The notes under the pieces were generated by a model. The model searched no databases, was not told where the DNA came from, and saw only the letters and a list, made by a program, of their open reading frames with translations. Below, in pieces: positions 1 to 9,296 of a stretch of 64,000 bases of DNA; position 1 is the stretch's first letter, and each line of letters starts with the position of its first letter. Source of the DNA: Novosphingobium silvae (GTDB lineage Bacteria; Pseudomonadota; Alphaproteobacteria; Sphingomonadales; Sphingomonadaceae); NCBI RefSeq assembly GCF_009856825.1, contig NZ_WVTD01000001.1, forward strand, positions 62,001 through 126,000. Reading direction: 5' to 3'. Both the position numbers and the translations under genes were made by a program.

Positions 1-162
1 GACCTTGCGCTCCTCGGGATCGAGCTTGCCGAGCGTCTTGAGCAGGCCCGAGATCGAGCCCTGCTTGCCGAGGAATTCGACCCGCAGGGACTCCAGCGTA
101 TCGAGATCATCGGCGCCCGCGATACGGGATAGCGCCTCCTGGCCGGTTGCTGCGTAGTCCAC
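1..162 (-). CDS. pheS: Phenylalanyl-tRNA synthetase alpha subunit, N-terminal part only
   Basis: Only the first 54 codons are present; the gene continues beyond base 1. PheS pairs with PheT to charge tRNA-Phe. The visible residues match the N-terminal coiled-coil arm of PheS: a Leu-rich segment, then LRVEFLGKQG, LLKTLGKL and PEERK. No ATG fits upstream, so the GTG at 162..160 is taken as the start. It lies downstream of rpmI and rplT on the same strand, the common bacterial order rpmI-rplT-pheS-pheT, but a terminator-like hairpin separates it from rplT, so it may have its own promoter. Identity is fairly sure despite the short fragment. Confidence 0.85.
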   Translation of the reverse strand, partial: MDYAATGQEALSRIAGADDLDTLESLRVEFLGKQGSISGLLKTLGKLDPEERKV

Positions 163-269
163 TGGTCGTCTGCCTGCCTGATTGTGAAGTCTTCGGTTGC
201 GCTCCTTAGGGAGAAGGGGCGCAGATCGCAACGGAGTGTGCACCGCCTCGCGCCGGCTCCCCGGATGCG

Positions 270-308
270 AAAAGGGCGCGGACGGCAAAATGCCATCCAC
301 GCCCTTTT
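270..308 (-). terminator. Rho-independent terminator after rplT
   Basis: On the minus strand an AAAAGGGCG arm, a GC-rich stem with a short A-rich loop, and the complementary CGCCCTTTT arm form a hairpin ending in a T-run. It lies between the rplT stop (348) and the pheS start (162), so it should end or attenuate the rpmI-rplT transcript before pheS. The A/T tracts flank both arms, so it could work in both directions. Confidence 0.7.
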
Positions 309-347
309 CAGATCCGCCGTGAGGCGAGACCGTCGTGCTAGGGCGGA

Positions 348-710
348 TTACGCCGCCGGCAGCGCTGCCTTGGCCTGCGCGATGACGGCGCTGAACACGC
401 CGCCTTCGTTCATGGCGAGGTCTGCCATCGCCTTGCGGTCCAGTTCGATCCCGGCCAGCTTGGTGCCGTGGATGAACTGCGAATAGGTCAGGCCTTCCGC
501 ACGGACCGCAGCGTTGATGCGCTGGATCCACAGGGCGCGGAACGTCCGCTTCTTGATCTTGCGGTCGCGGTACGCGTACTGGCCGGCCTTTTCGACGGCC
601 TGACGGGCAACGCGGATCGTGTTCTTGCGACGGCCGCGGTAACCCTTGGCCTGATCCAGAATACGCTTGTGCTTGGCGCGGGTGGTGACACCCCTCTTAA
701 TACGGCTCAT
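348..710 (-). CDS. rplT: 50S ribosomal protein L20
   Basis: This 120-residue protein has the usual L20 length. L20 binds 23S rRNA early in large-subunit assembly. The N-terminus is very basic ([23 protein letters not shown], starting at residue 2), followed by the conserved globular part with [11 protein letters not shown] near residue 60 and LTYSQFIHG near residue 75. The ATG at 710 follows a GAGGAG Shine-Dalgarno. It sits 13 bases downstream of rpmI and is almost certainly co-transcribed with it. In some bacteria L20 represses its own operon; nothing diagnostic for that was seen here. Confidence 0.98.
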   Translation of the reverse strand: MSRIKRGVTTRAKHKRILDQAKGYRGRRKNTIRVARQAVEKAGQYAYRDRKIKKRTFRALWIQRINAAVRAEGLTYSQFIHGTKLAGIELDRKAMADLAMNEGGVFSAVIAQAKAALPAA

Positions 711-723
711 CGGTCAGTACTCC

Positions 724-927
724 TCAGTTGAGCCCGTAGGGCGCCCACTTCTTGATCGTCTTGGCATCGGCGTCGGAAATGACCTCGGTGCCGCGATTCT
801 GGCGGATGTACTTGCCGTTGTGGCTCATCAGGCGGTGGCGCTTGCCGGCCACGCCGTGCTTCACCTTGCCGGTGGCGGTGAGCTTGAAGCGCTTCTTCAC
901 GCCGCTCTTGGTCTTCAACTTGGGCAT
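724..927 (-). CDS. rpmI: 50S ribosomal protein L35
   Basis: This 67-residue basic protein begins [14 protein letters not shown], the signature start of L35, and continues with KRHRLMSHN and an ending typical of the family. The reading frame is open further upstream, but the ATG at 927 has a strong AAGGAGA Shine-Dalgarno about six bases before it and gives the standard length. It is the first gene of the rpmI-rplT pair. infC, often upstream in other bacteria, is not adjacent here. Confidence 0.98.
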   Translation of the reverse strand: MPKLKTKSGVKKRFKLTATGKVKHGVAGKRHRLMSHNGKYIRQNRGTEVISDADAKTIKKWAPYGLN

Positions 928-1130
928 TTTCGTCTCCTTTTCAGGGACACGTCCAGCCGGCCATGGCAGCCCTTTTCGCCAGGCCGACGCGCGAATCTCT
1001 TGGATCAAGACTCAACCGTGTCGATTGAAGGACGCGCCCTTAGTGGGTGGCGGATGGAAAGGCAAGCGGGATGCACGGGGTTCATCTCGTCAGCCCTAGC
1101 CGCCTTCTCGGGGGCAAGGAGCAGGCGTGC

Positions 1131-1919
1131 TCAGTCGTGGTGCTGGCAGGCCATCGCCTCGATCACGTCCTCGAGGCGGGCGGGATCGCCGATCGCCAGC
1201 ACCTCGCCGCCGGAATCGATGTTGAGCGGCTCGCCGTTCCAGTCGCACATGGTGCCGCCCGCGCCCTCTACGATGGGGACCAGCGCCGCCCAGTCGTGAA
1301 GCTTGAGGCCGGCCTCGCAGATGAGGTCTATGTGACCGCTGGCGAGGAGGCCGTAGTTGTAGCAGTCGCCACCGAACATCATGCGCTTGTGATCGGTCTT
1401 CGCCGCCAGCGTCATGAAGTGGTCGCCCTGGTGGTCATCGAAGTATTGCGGGCCGGTGGTCGCCATCATCGCGTCGGCCAGTTCGCGGCAGGGGCGGGTG
1501 CGCACGGCAGTGCCGTTGAAGGTGGTGGGATGGCCGCTCGCCCCGATCCAGCGCTCGCCAAGGATCGGCTGGTCGATCACGCCGAGCACCGGCCAGCCAT
1601 CCACCAGGAGCGCGATCAGCGTCCCGAAGATCGGCCTGCCGCCAATGAACGATACCGTGCCGTCGATAGGATCAAGCACCCAGGTCCGGTTGGACGAGCC
1701 CGTTTCCGTGCCGAACTCCTCGCCGATCACTGTATCGCGCGGAACCTCGGCCTTGAGGATACGACGCATGGCCTCTTCCGCGGCGCGGTCTGCGACCGTG
1801 ACCGGCGAGGCGTCCGACTTGCGATCACCGGTGAGGCCGGTGCGGAAATGCGGGCGAATCGCATCCCCCGCGGCATCGGCCAGCCGCCGTGCAAGGGCGA
1901 TATCCTGTTCGATTTTCAT
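1131..1919 (-). CDS. hisN: Inositol-monophosphatase-family phosphatase, likely histidinol-phosphatase
   Basis: The 262-residue protein is a Mg-dependent phosphatase of the inositol monophosphatase superfamily. Metal-binding motifs are intact: GEEFG with E67/E68, DPIDGT with D83 and D86, and the C-terminal HDWAALVPIVEGAGG with D209. Among family branches it looks most like HisN, which removes phosphate from L-histidinol phosphate in histidine synthesis in many alphaproteobacteria lacking the HisB-type enzyme. No other his gene is nearby, so the substrate is inferred from resemblance only; a SuhB/CysQ-like role is the alternative. It stands alone, head-to-head with the AraC-type regulator gene. 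Confidence 0.8.
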   Translation of the reverse strand: MKIEQDIALARRLADAAGDAIRPHFRTGLTGDRKSDASPVTVADRAAEEAMRRILKAEVPRDTVIGEEFGTETGSSNRTWVLDPIDGTVSFIGGRPIFGTLIALLVDGWPVLGVIDQPILGERWIGASGHPTTFNGTAVRTRPCRELADAMMATTGPQYFDDHQGDHFMTLAAKTDHKRMMFGGDCYNYGLLASGHIDLICEAGLKLHDWAALVPIVEGAGGTMCDWNGEPLNIDSGGEVLAIGDPARLEDVIEAMACQHHD

Positions 1920-2085
1920 GGCTTGTCCTCTGCCTGCACGGGGCCGCCGCGGTCAAGCGCCGCCTGCCGGACTGCTTTACTATCACAGGTGATGAAATCT
2001 AACCGGATTTGTGGGTTTTCCTGCATTGCCGCGAGGTTGCGCGCCGATTATCGCAGTTAACAGGGCATTCGCGGCTGGAGTGGGC

Positions 2086-3030
2086 ATGCAGCGCAAGAAC
2101 CGCCCTGCGGTCGATCCTGCCATCGCGCCGCAACAGGGTGTGACACGGGACGGGCAACCCCTGTCCTACAACCGGGCACCGGCGGCGGACCTCGCCCCGT
2201 GGGTAGCGCGGCTTTATGTGACAAAGGTGCAGGCTCCGGCCGACTATACCCTTGCGTGCGGCCTTCTGAACGACACGGCGTTCATCCGGGTCCAGCTCGC
2301 GGGCAAGTGGCGGGCGGACACCGCCACCGGCCGCGTCTTCTCCGAGAACGAGGCGATGTTCTTCGGGCCGCAGTCGCGCCGGATGCCGATAGCCGTGACG
2401 GGCAGCTTCATCAGCGTCGGGCTGGCGCTTCGCCCGGGCGCCTGCACCGCCCTGGGCGGGCCGCGCATGGGCGAGTTCCTTGACCGGGTGGTGCCGACAG
2501 GGGCGGTCGCCACGCCGTCCGAGCGCATCGTCGAAATGCTCGACCCGGCAGGCTCGCCGGAGGACTGGCTGCTGGCGCTCGAAGGCATGATCCGCGAGCA
2601 GGTGAGACAGGTGGACGGACGCTTGCCAGACCCGGTGACGGTGATGTTCGAGGAGATTACCTTCCGCGATCCGGGCATGTCCGTGACCACCGCCGCAGCC
2701 GAATGCGGCGTGGACCGGCGCAAGCTCGAACGCGTGATCAGCCGCGATTTCGGAATGCCGCCAAAGCAGGTCCTGCGCCGCGCCCGCGCGCTCGACATGG
2801 CAAGCCACCTGCGCGGTGTCGCCGACCGCAACGAGGGCGACGAGATCGCGCTGCGCTACTACGACGAAAGCCACCTGATCCACGAGTTCACGGACCTGCT
2901 CGGCATGTCGCCGCGCCAGTTCGTGAAGACGCCGCAGCCGCTCCTCACCCTCACGCTGGAATCGCGCCAGGCCCGCCGGCTCGAGGCGCTTCACCGGTTG
3001 CAGCCGGGCGCGCCCCGTCCCTGGGAGTAG
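2086..3030 (+). CDS. AraC-family transcriptional regulator
   Basis: A protein of about 314 residues. The C-terminal third carries an AraC-type double helix-turn-helix: a first helix pair around VTTAAAECGVDRRKLERV and a second ending in the hallmark GMSPRQFVK. The N-terminal two thirds is an unassigned sensor-like domain. The frame opens at 2011, but the ATG at 2086 is preferred because GGAG lies just upstream and the earlier codons look non-coding. It is transcribed away from the hisN-like gene and converges on prs. Its target and ligand are unknown. The 3' flank holds three short GGGAGTAG copies of no known meaning. Confidence 0.85.
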   Translation: MQRKNRPAVDPAIAPQQGVTRDGQPLSYNRAPAADLAPWVARLYVTKVQAPADYTLACGLLNDTAFIRVQLAGKWRADTATGRVFSENEAMFFGPQSRRMPIAVTGSFISVGLALRPGACTALGGPRMGEFLDRVVPTGAVATPSERIVEMLDPAGSPEDWLLALEGMIREQVRQVDGRLPDPVTVMFEEITFRDPGMSVTTAAAECGVDRRKLERVISRDFGMPPKQVLRRARALDMASHLRGVADRNEGDEIALRYYDESHLIHEFTDLLGMSPRQFVKTPQPLLTLTLESRQARRLEALHRLQPGAPRPWE

Positions 3031-3075
3031 GCCGCCCCAGGGAGTAGGCGCGGCGGGGAGTAGTCAGCGCTCCGA

Positions 3076-4011
<936 letters not shown>

Positions 4012-4223
4012 TTGGCGAATCCCCGTGACGTTTCCTGGCGGTCTGTCGTTGGGACCGGCCCTGTAGCCCGGTGTCGCGGGATTGCAATAGTCGGCCGGGG
4101 GTTTGTGCGCCGAAGGCTGGCGCGACGCCTACATCGATCCGCCAGCGATCCGCGCGCGCCGCCGCCTCTGACGGCATGTCCGCCCGACCTCGGCACAGCG
4201 CGGCGCCTCTTGCGCCGTTGCCA

Positions 4224-4259
4224 AAGAAAAAGCCGCCCGCGGAGTTTTCCGCAGGCGGC
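4224..4259 (-). terminator. Rho-independent terminator after glpX
   Basis: On the minus strand GCCGCCTGCGG pairs with CCGCGGGCGGC across an AAAAC loop, followed by a run of T's (complement of the A-run at 4225-4231). It lies 30 bases beyond the glpX stop and 210 bases before the prs start, marking the end of the glpX transcript. The rest of the 277-base glpX-prs gap shows no gene and presumably holds the prs promoter. Confidence 0.85.
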
Positions 4260-4288
4260 CTTTCATGCATCCGGCGAACCGGACAGGA

Positions 4289-5269
4289 TCAGATGCGGTG
4301 CTCGCCCTTGATCCAGCGCACCGTGCCAGAGCTTGCGCGCATCACGACGCTCTCGGTCGTCATGCGGCCGCCCTTGAGGCGCTTGACGCCCTGCAGCAGC
4401 GAACCGCTGGTGACGCCCGTCGCCGCGAAGATGCAGTCGCCCTTGGCAAGGTCCTCGAGCTTGTAGACCTTGTTCAGATCCTCGATGCCCCACTTGCGGG
4501 CACGGGCCCGCTCGTCGTCGTTGCGGAACAGCAGGCGGCCGTTGAACTGCCCGCCCACGCAGCGCAGCGCGGCGGCGGCAAGCACGCCCTCGGGCGCGCC
4601 GCCCGATCCCATGTACATGTCGATCGTAGTGTCCTCGTCTGTCGTCGCGATGACGCCGGCGACGTCACCGTCGCCGATCAGCACGACGCCGCAGCCGATG
4701 GAACGCAGTTCGGCGATGAGCTCCTCGTGGCGCGGGCGGTCGAGCACGCACACGATGATCTCTTCGGGCTTCACGCCCTTGGCGGCCGCCACGGCCCTGA
4801 CGTTCTCGGTCGGGCTCTTGTCGAGGTCGATGATGCCCTCGGGATAGCCCGGCCCCACGGCCAGCTTGTCCATGTAGACGTCGGGCGCGTTGAGCAGGCC
4901 GCCTTCCTCGGCAGCGGCCAGGACCGCGAGCGAGTTGGGACCGGCCTTGGCGGTGATGGTCGTGCCCTCGAGCGGGTCGAGCGCGATGTCGATCTTGGGA
5001 CCGCGACCGGGGGCGCCGCCCACCTTCTCGCCGATGAAGAGCATGGGGGCCTCGTCCCGCTCCCCCTCGCCGATCACGACGGTGCCGTCCATGTAGAGCT
5101 CGTCAAAGGCCTTGCGCATCGCCTCGACTGCTGCATGATCGGCGGCCTTCTCGTCTCCGCGCCCGATGAGCTTGGATGCGGCAATGGCGGCGGCTTCGGT
5201 GACGCGCACCATTTCGAGCACGAGGACGCGATCGAGGACTTTACTTGCGGGGGTATTGCTGTCGGACAT
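4289..5269 (-). CDS. glpX: Class II fructose-1,6-bisphosphatase
   Basis: This 326-residue GlpX-type enzyme hydrolyses fructose 1,6-bisphosphate to fructose 6-phosphate in gluconeogenesis. Visible signatures are GEGERDEAPML (near residue 70), the metal/substrate motif DPLEGTT (near 100), and GPGYPEG. Two starts are possible, GTG at 5275 and ATG at 5269; the ATG is chosen because GGAG lies five bases before it. In related genomes hom and glpX are usually adjacent. Here hom lies upstream on the same strand, but an oppositely oriented gene (5330..5794) sits between them. Confidence 0.96.
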   Translation of the reverse strand: MSDSNTPASKVLDRVLVLEMVRVTEAAAIAASKLIGRGDEKAADHAAVEAMRKAFDELYMDGTVVIGEGERDEAPMLFIGEKVGGAPGRGPKIDIALDPLEGTTITAKAGPNSLAVLAAAEEGGLLNAPDVYMDKLAVGPGYPEGIIDLDKSPTENVRAVAAAKGVKPEEIIVCVLDRPRHEELIAELRSIGCGVVLIGDGDVAGVIATTDEDTTIDMYMGSGGAPEGVLAAAALRCVGGQFNGRLLFRNDDERARARKWGIEDLNKVYKLEDLAKGDCIFAATGVTSGSLLQGVKRLKGGRMTTESVVMRASSGTVRWIKGEHRI

Positions 5270-5329
5270 GTTCACTCCGGATTAATCCAGGGAGGAAAGG
5301 TTCGAACCGCTTAGACAGAGGAATTTGAA

Positions 5330-5794
5330 TTGTCGAGAAGCTGGCTCTACCTTTTCGCATTCGCAATAGCGGCGCCCGTCCCGGCGATGGCGCAATCGGC
5401 TGCGCCGCAGTCATCCACGCAGGCCGCAGAGGACCGCGCCATCGCGGAAAAGATGCTGGGCGTGGGCGGGCGCGTGACGCCCGATCGCATCCGCAACCGC
5501 TGCGCCAATCCGACCCGCCCGGGCGAGATCGTGGTCTGCGCCCCGAACCAGGACCAGTTCCGCGTTCCCGATACCGGCGACGATCCCGATCAGTCGATTG
5601 ACGAAGGCGATCTTGCTCCCGCCGATGTCGGGGGACGGGGCATCTTCCGGGGCAAGTCGACGATGAGCGGCATGTGCATGATACCGCCCTGCCCTCCCGA
5701 GGCGCCCTACATCATCGACCTTTCCTCGATCCCCGAAGCGCCCGAGGGCTCCGACGCCGACAAGATCGCCAAGGGCGAGATGCGCGTGCCCTAG
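5330..5794 (+). CDS. Exported protein of unknown function
   Basis: A 154-residue protein with a clear signal peptide: a basic start, a hydrophobic segment LYLFAFAIAA and a cleavage-like AMAQ near residue 21. The mature part has four Cys (two in the first half near RNRC and VVCAP, two in the MCMIPPCPP patch near residue 110), suggesting periplasmic disulfides, plus an acidic stretch. The start is a TTG with AGAGGA eight bases upstream; the only later ATG would remove the signal peptide. It interrupts the hom/glpX pair on the opposite strand. No family was recognised. Confidence 0.75.
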   Translation: MSRSWLYLFAFAIAAPVPAMAQSAAPQSSTQAAEDRAIAEKMLGVGGRVTPDRIRNRCANPTRPGEIVVCAPNQDQFRVPDTGDDPDQSIDEGDLAPADVGGRGIFRGKSTMSGMCMIPPCPPEAPYIIDLSSIPEAPEGSDADKIAKGEMRVP

Positions 5795-5865
5795 CGACTG
5801 CACGAAGGGCGCCTTCGCGCGCCCTCCGTCCGGGCAGACGCGCAGTTATCCCGCTCGTGCGTCCG

Positions 5866-7173
5866 TCAGGCGCCGATGATCTGCATGACCAGCGGCCGCG
5901 CGGCAAGGCTGTCGGACCCATCGAGGATGCGCATCGCCTCGTTCACCGCGCTTTCGGGGCCGGGATGGGTGACCACGGCCAGGATGACCTCGCCGTCCTG
6001 ATCGGGATCGCCCTTCTGGATCAGGCTCTCGATCGAGACCCCGGCATCGCGCATGGCGGCGGTGATGTCGGCCAGCACGCCAGGGCGGTCCGGGACGGTG
6101 AAGCGGATATAGGAGCTGGTGATGCGGTGCCCGGTCTGTGCCGGCTCCATCTCCTCCAGTTCCCCGGCAGGCATTGAGAAGGCGGCGCCTTTCTCGCCCC
6201 GCGCGATGTCGATGATGTCGGCAACCACCGCGCTCGCGGTGGGCCCGTCGCCCGCGCCGGCGCCCTGGAACAGCAGTCGGCCCATGAAGTTGCCCTCGGC
6301 GACCACGGCATTGGTCGCGCCATCGACATGGGCGAGCGGATGATCGATCGGCACAAGGTGCGGGCGCACGCGCTGGAACAGGCGGCAGGTACCGTCGGTC
6401 ATGTCGGTGCCGGCCATGCCGATCAGGCGGATCACATAGCCGAGCGCCCGGGCCTGTTCGATGTCGGCCGCCTTGACCCGGCTGATCCCCATCGTCTCCA
6501 CCGCATCGAAGCGCAGGCGCGAGCCGAAGGCGATGCCAGCCAGGATCGACAGCTTGTGCGCTGCATCGATGCCCTCGATGTCGAAGGTCGGATCGGCTTC
6601 GGCGTAACCCAGCCGCTGCGCATCGGCGAGGACATCGGCGAAGTCGCGCCCGGTGTCCTCCATTGTGGAGAGGATGTAGTTGCAGGTGCCGTTGAGGATG
6701 CCGTAGACCCGCTCGATGGCATTGGCCGCCGCGCCCTCCGACAGGCCCTTGATGACCGGAATGCCCCCCGCGACCGCCGCTTCGAACTTGAGCGCGACGC
6801 CGGCCGCTTCCGCGGCGGCGGCAAGCTCCAGGCCGTGATGCGCGATCATCGCCTTGTTGGCAGTCACCAGTCCCTTGCCGCCCGCGATGGCGTGGCGGGC
6901 GAGGGCAAGCGCCGGACCGTCCGAGCCGCCCACCATCTCCACCACCACGTCCACGTCGCTGCGGGCGGCCAGATCGGCGGTATCGTCGACCCAGTCGTAG
7001 CGGGAGAGGTCGACGCCCCTGTCCTTCATGCGGTCGCGCGCACTGACCGCCGCGATACGGATCGGGCGGCGGGCGCGGCGGGCGATCAGCTCCGCGTTCG
7101 TCTCGATGAGGCGGACCACGCCCCCTCCGACGGTCCCCAGTCCGGCAAGCGCGATATTGAGCGGTTCGACCAT
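5866..7173 (-). CDS. hom: Homoserine dehydrogenase
   Basis: The 435-residue protein is a monofunctional homoserine dehydrogenase (aspartate semialdehyde to homoserine, toward threonine and methionine). It has an N-terminal Rossmann fold (ALAGLGTVGGGVV), the catalytic region with KGLVTANKAMIAHHG and a GGIPVIKGL segment, and the ILNGTCNYIL signature. A C-terminal ACT domain starts near residue 350 (SYIRFTVPDRPGVLADI) and probably senses threonine or another amino acid. Length is typical. It complements the methionine operon at 23-29 kb functionally but is not linked to it. Confidence 0.97.
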   Translation of the reverse strand: MVEPLNIALAGLGTVGGGVVRLIETNAELIARRARRPIRIAAVSARDRMKDRGVDLSRYDWVDDTADLAARSDVDVVVEMVGGSDGPALALARHAIAGGKGLVTANKAMIAHHGLELAAAAEAAGVALKFEAAVAGGIPVIKGLSEGAAANAIERVYGILNGTCNYILSTMEDTGRDFADVLADAQRLGYAEADPTFDIEGIDAAHKLSILAGIAFGSRLRFDAVETMGISRVKAADIEQARALGYVIRLIGMAGTDMTDGTCRLFQRVRPHLVPIDHPLAHVDGATNAVVAEGNFMGRLLFQGAGAGDGPTASAVVADIIDIARGEKGAAFSMPAGELEEMEPAQTGHRITSSYIRFTVPDRPGVLADITAAMRDAGVSIESLIQKGDPDQDGEVILAVVTHPGPESAVNEAMRILDGSDSLAARPLVMQIIGA

Positions 7174-7332
7174 GCAAGCTCCTTTTCGGGAGCGCGCCCT
7201 AGGACAGCCGGAGGGGAAATGCCAGCAGCTTGCGGGATCAACGATCCTGTTTCACCTGTTCAGCTTTCCGGAACGACATGAAGTAAGCCCCGCCGCGAAA
7301 TATAATGTCCGCAATCTGCCGCCGCGAAGGAC

Positions 7333-8178
7333 TTACTTCAAGGTCCTGTCGCAGGGACCGAGGTCACCCAAAACCATCCGGTAGTCGGACAGCGCCTGCT
7401 GCTGCGCGGCGAAGCTGTCCGAGACATTGGCGCGGGCCGGAGGAACGTTCGGCAGGAAACAGGCGAGGCGATACCATTCGATCGTGTCGCGCTGCGGCGG
7501 GTGGCCGATATCCGCAACCAGTTCGGAGAAGGAGACGCCCCACGCCGGAGCCGCGCCGGGCTCGTGCCGGACGGTGATCGACGCGGCCGAATTGTCCACG
7601 GTGTTGAGGAAGATCTGCGTCTCCCCCTGCCCTGCCAGGTTGCCCGGCACGTACAGCAGTTCCCGCACGCCCGTGATCTTCGCAGGCGCGTCCGGCGCCA
7701 CGAAGCCGCGCAGGATCGCGCGCAGACGGGCCTCTCCCTGCACGGTCCAGTACTGCTGGGCGGTCGGGCTGACCAGCTGCAGCTCGCCCGGGCGCCCCGG
7801 CACGGCGCGCGCAAAAAGGAAGACGTCCACTTTCTTGAGCTTGGGCGGCTTTCCGCGTGCATCGAGCGGAAGGTCGACCAGGTAGCTGATCGATTCGCCC
7901 AGCGGCGCCTTGCCCGTGAGCAGCGCCCGTGTCCGGGCCTGAATGTAGAACCGGCCGTGCCCGGGTGTCAGCCCGTTCGCACGCCGATCCTCGATGCGGA
8001 CGACCTTCGCGACCTGCGCGTGCACGACAAGGCCCGCCGAATCGGCAAGGTCCGCTATGTCCGCGTAAGTGACTGGCGGAGGGCCGGCTTCCACCCCTTG
8101 GGCGGCCGCGACCGGTGCCGCGAGCGCGAGATAGGCACTGGCAAGGCCTGCCGCAAGGTGCCGGATTTTCGACGACAT
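7333..8178 (-). CDS. Exported protein of unknown function
   Basis: The 281-residue protein begins with a good signal peptide (basic SSKIRH, hydrophobic core, cleavage-like VAAAQG near residue 27), so it should be periplasmic or surface-located. The body is mixed alpha/beta with no catalytic motif recognised. Two Cys occur near the C-terminus, in RLACFLPN and LGPCDRT, possibly forming a disulfide. It is transcribed divergently from tonB and stands alone on its strand. Likely a lineage-restricted conserved family; function unknown. Confidence 0.7.
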   Translation of the reverse strand: MSSKIRHLAAGLASAYLALAAPVAAAQGVEAGPPPVTYADIADLADSAGLVVHAQVAKVVRIEDRRANGLTPGHGRFYIQARTRALLTGKAPLGESISYLVDLPLDARGKPPKLKKVDVFLFARAVPGRPGELQLVSPTAQQYWTVQGEARLRAILRGFVAPDAPAKITGVRELLYVPGNLAGQGETQIFLNTVDNSAASITVRHEPGAAPAWGVSFSELVADIGHPPQRDTIEWYRLACFLPNVPPARANVSDSFAAQQQALSDYRMVLGDLGPCDRTLK

Positions 8179-8556
8179 GAACGATAATCTCCGAGAAAAT
8201 GCGATGGCTTATAGCGACAGGCGGGGGCCGTGACAAAATTGCACTGGATCAATTTGATCGGACGCGGCATGAATTGTGCGTTAACCCAAGCGGGGGCGAT
8301 AAGCCGTTGCGCGGGGGGGGGCTTCACCGCTAAGAAGCCTGCAAAATGGGGCAAAAATACTAATAATGCCCCGCGGTTCGCCTTCCGTCGGGTTCGTTCT
8401 CGGAAGAGGCAGACTGTCAGCCGTCAGGGTGGGTAATTTGAGTTTCGTCATGGTTTTCTCCCTCCGGGAAGAAGCCATGGGCGCCCTTGGACACGTCTTG
8501 TCGGGTTTCATTCCGTCCGATACGTCCGGGGCTTGGTAATGGAGTGATGCGTCTGA
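8179..8556. other. Divergent intergenic region upstream of tonB
   Basis: This stretch separates the exported-protein gene on the minus strand from tonB on the plus strand, so promoters for both should lie here, though no clear -35/-10 pair was identified. It contains a run of nine G's at 8313-8321 and a 56-codon candidate reading frame on the minus strand (8281..8451), listed separately. GGAG about eleven bases before 8557 is the probable tonB ribosome-binding site. Confidence 0.5.
8281..8451 (-). CDS. Possible 56-residue peptide gene upstream of tonB
   Basis: A 56-codon frame starts with an ATG at 8451 preceded by a strong GGAGGGAG Shine-Dalgarno at sensible spacing. The peptide opens MTKLKLPTLTADSLP and continues with NPTEGEPRGI, a short hydrophobic IFAPFC patch and a basic Pro-rich tail. 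There is no signal peptide. The tail passes through a nine-G run, where length errors are easy, so the true C-terminus may differ. It has no recognised family. It could be a small protein, a leader peptide or chance; only the ribosome-binding site and start argue for it. Confidence 0.3.
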   Translation of the reverse strand: MTKLKLPTLTADSLPLPRTNPTEGEPRGIISIFAPFCRLLSGEAPPRATAYRPRLG

Positions 8557-9225
8557 ATGGCTTACGCTGACCAGCAAATGAGCACCAACAAGATTGTTGC
8601 TCTTGTCATTGTCGCCTTGATCCACGTCTTCGTCGGCTATGCGCTCGTCACCGGCTTGGCCTACAAGGCGGCGCAACAGGTCATCAAAAAGGTGACCACC
8701 GTGGACATCAAGGAGGAGCAACCCAAGGAGGAGGAGCCGCCGCCACCTCCGCCTGAGCAGCCGGATACGCCGCCGCCGCCCATCGTGGCGCCGCCGCCGC
8801 CGATCCAGATCGCCCCGGCTCCGCCGCCGGTGCAGACCGTGATCACGCCTCCGCCGGCTCCGCCGGTCGTGATCGCGACCGCTGCTCCGCCGGCTCCCCC
8901 GCCGCCTCCGCCGGCGCCGGGCCCCTCGAAGGCCCGCGGCGTTCGCCCCAAGGGTCAGGCCGGCTGGGCTGGTCGCATCCAGGCCAACTACCCGACCCGC
9001 GCCGCTCGTGAAGAGCGCGAAGGTCGCGTGGGTGTTCGCGTCCAGATCGGACCGGACGGCAGGGTCACCGCTTGCTCGGTCTCGGGCTCCAGCGGCAGCC
9101 CCGACCTCGACGAAGCGGCCTGCGACGGCATGACCCGCTACGCGCGCTTCGATCCGGCGCTGAACGACGCGGGTGAACCGGTCTCGTCGTCCTACCAGAC
9201 CGCGATCGTGTACAAGCTCAACTAA
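8557..9225 (+). CDS. tonB: Energy transducer TonB
   Basis: The 222-residue protein has the TonB layout: one N-terminal membrane anchor (about residues 12-34), a Pro/Glu-rich periplasmic spacer (about 54-125, long runs of PPPPP and PAPPP), and a C-terminal TonB domain including YPTRAAREEREGRV and VQIGPDGRV. It transmits proton-motive energy from ExbB/ExbD to outer-membrane receptors for siderophores, vitamins or glycans. It is the first of four co-directional genes tonB-exbB-exbD-exbD. A second ATG at 8578 exists, but the first has the better-placed GGAG. Confidence 0.95.
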   Translation: MAYADQQMSTNKIVALVIVALIHVFVGYALVTGLAYKAAQQVIKKVTTVDIKEEQPKEEEPPPPPPEQPDTPPPPIVAPPPPIQIAPAPPPVQTVITPPPAPPVVIATAAPPAPPPPPPAPGPSKARGVRPKGQAGWAGRIQANYPTRAAREEREGRVGVRVQIGPDGRVTACSVSGSSGSPDLDEAACDGMTRYARFDPALNDAGEPVSSSYQTAIVYKLN

Positions 9226-9296
9226 CTCCAAGGCGGCCGGGACGGCACCTTTTGGTCCTGGCCAACACCCTGCATTCTTCTTGAGAGGTATATCGC

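Noticed and set aside
5290..5305. GGTTCGAACC-like sequence suggesting a tRNA T-arm
   Set aside because: No acceptor stem, anticodon arm or D-arm around it; only a short palindrome before the TTG-started gene.
5800..5840. GC-rich hairpin after the exported-protein gene
   Set aside because: AGGGCGC/GCGCCCT can pair, but no T-run follows on either strand, so it was not called a terminator.
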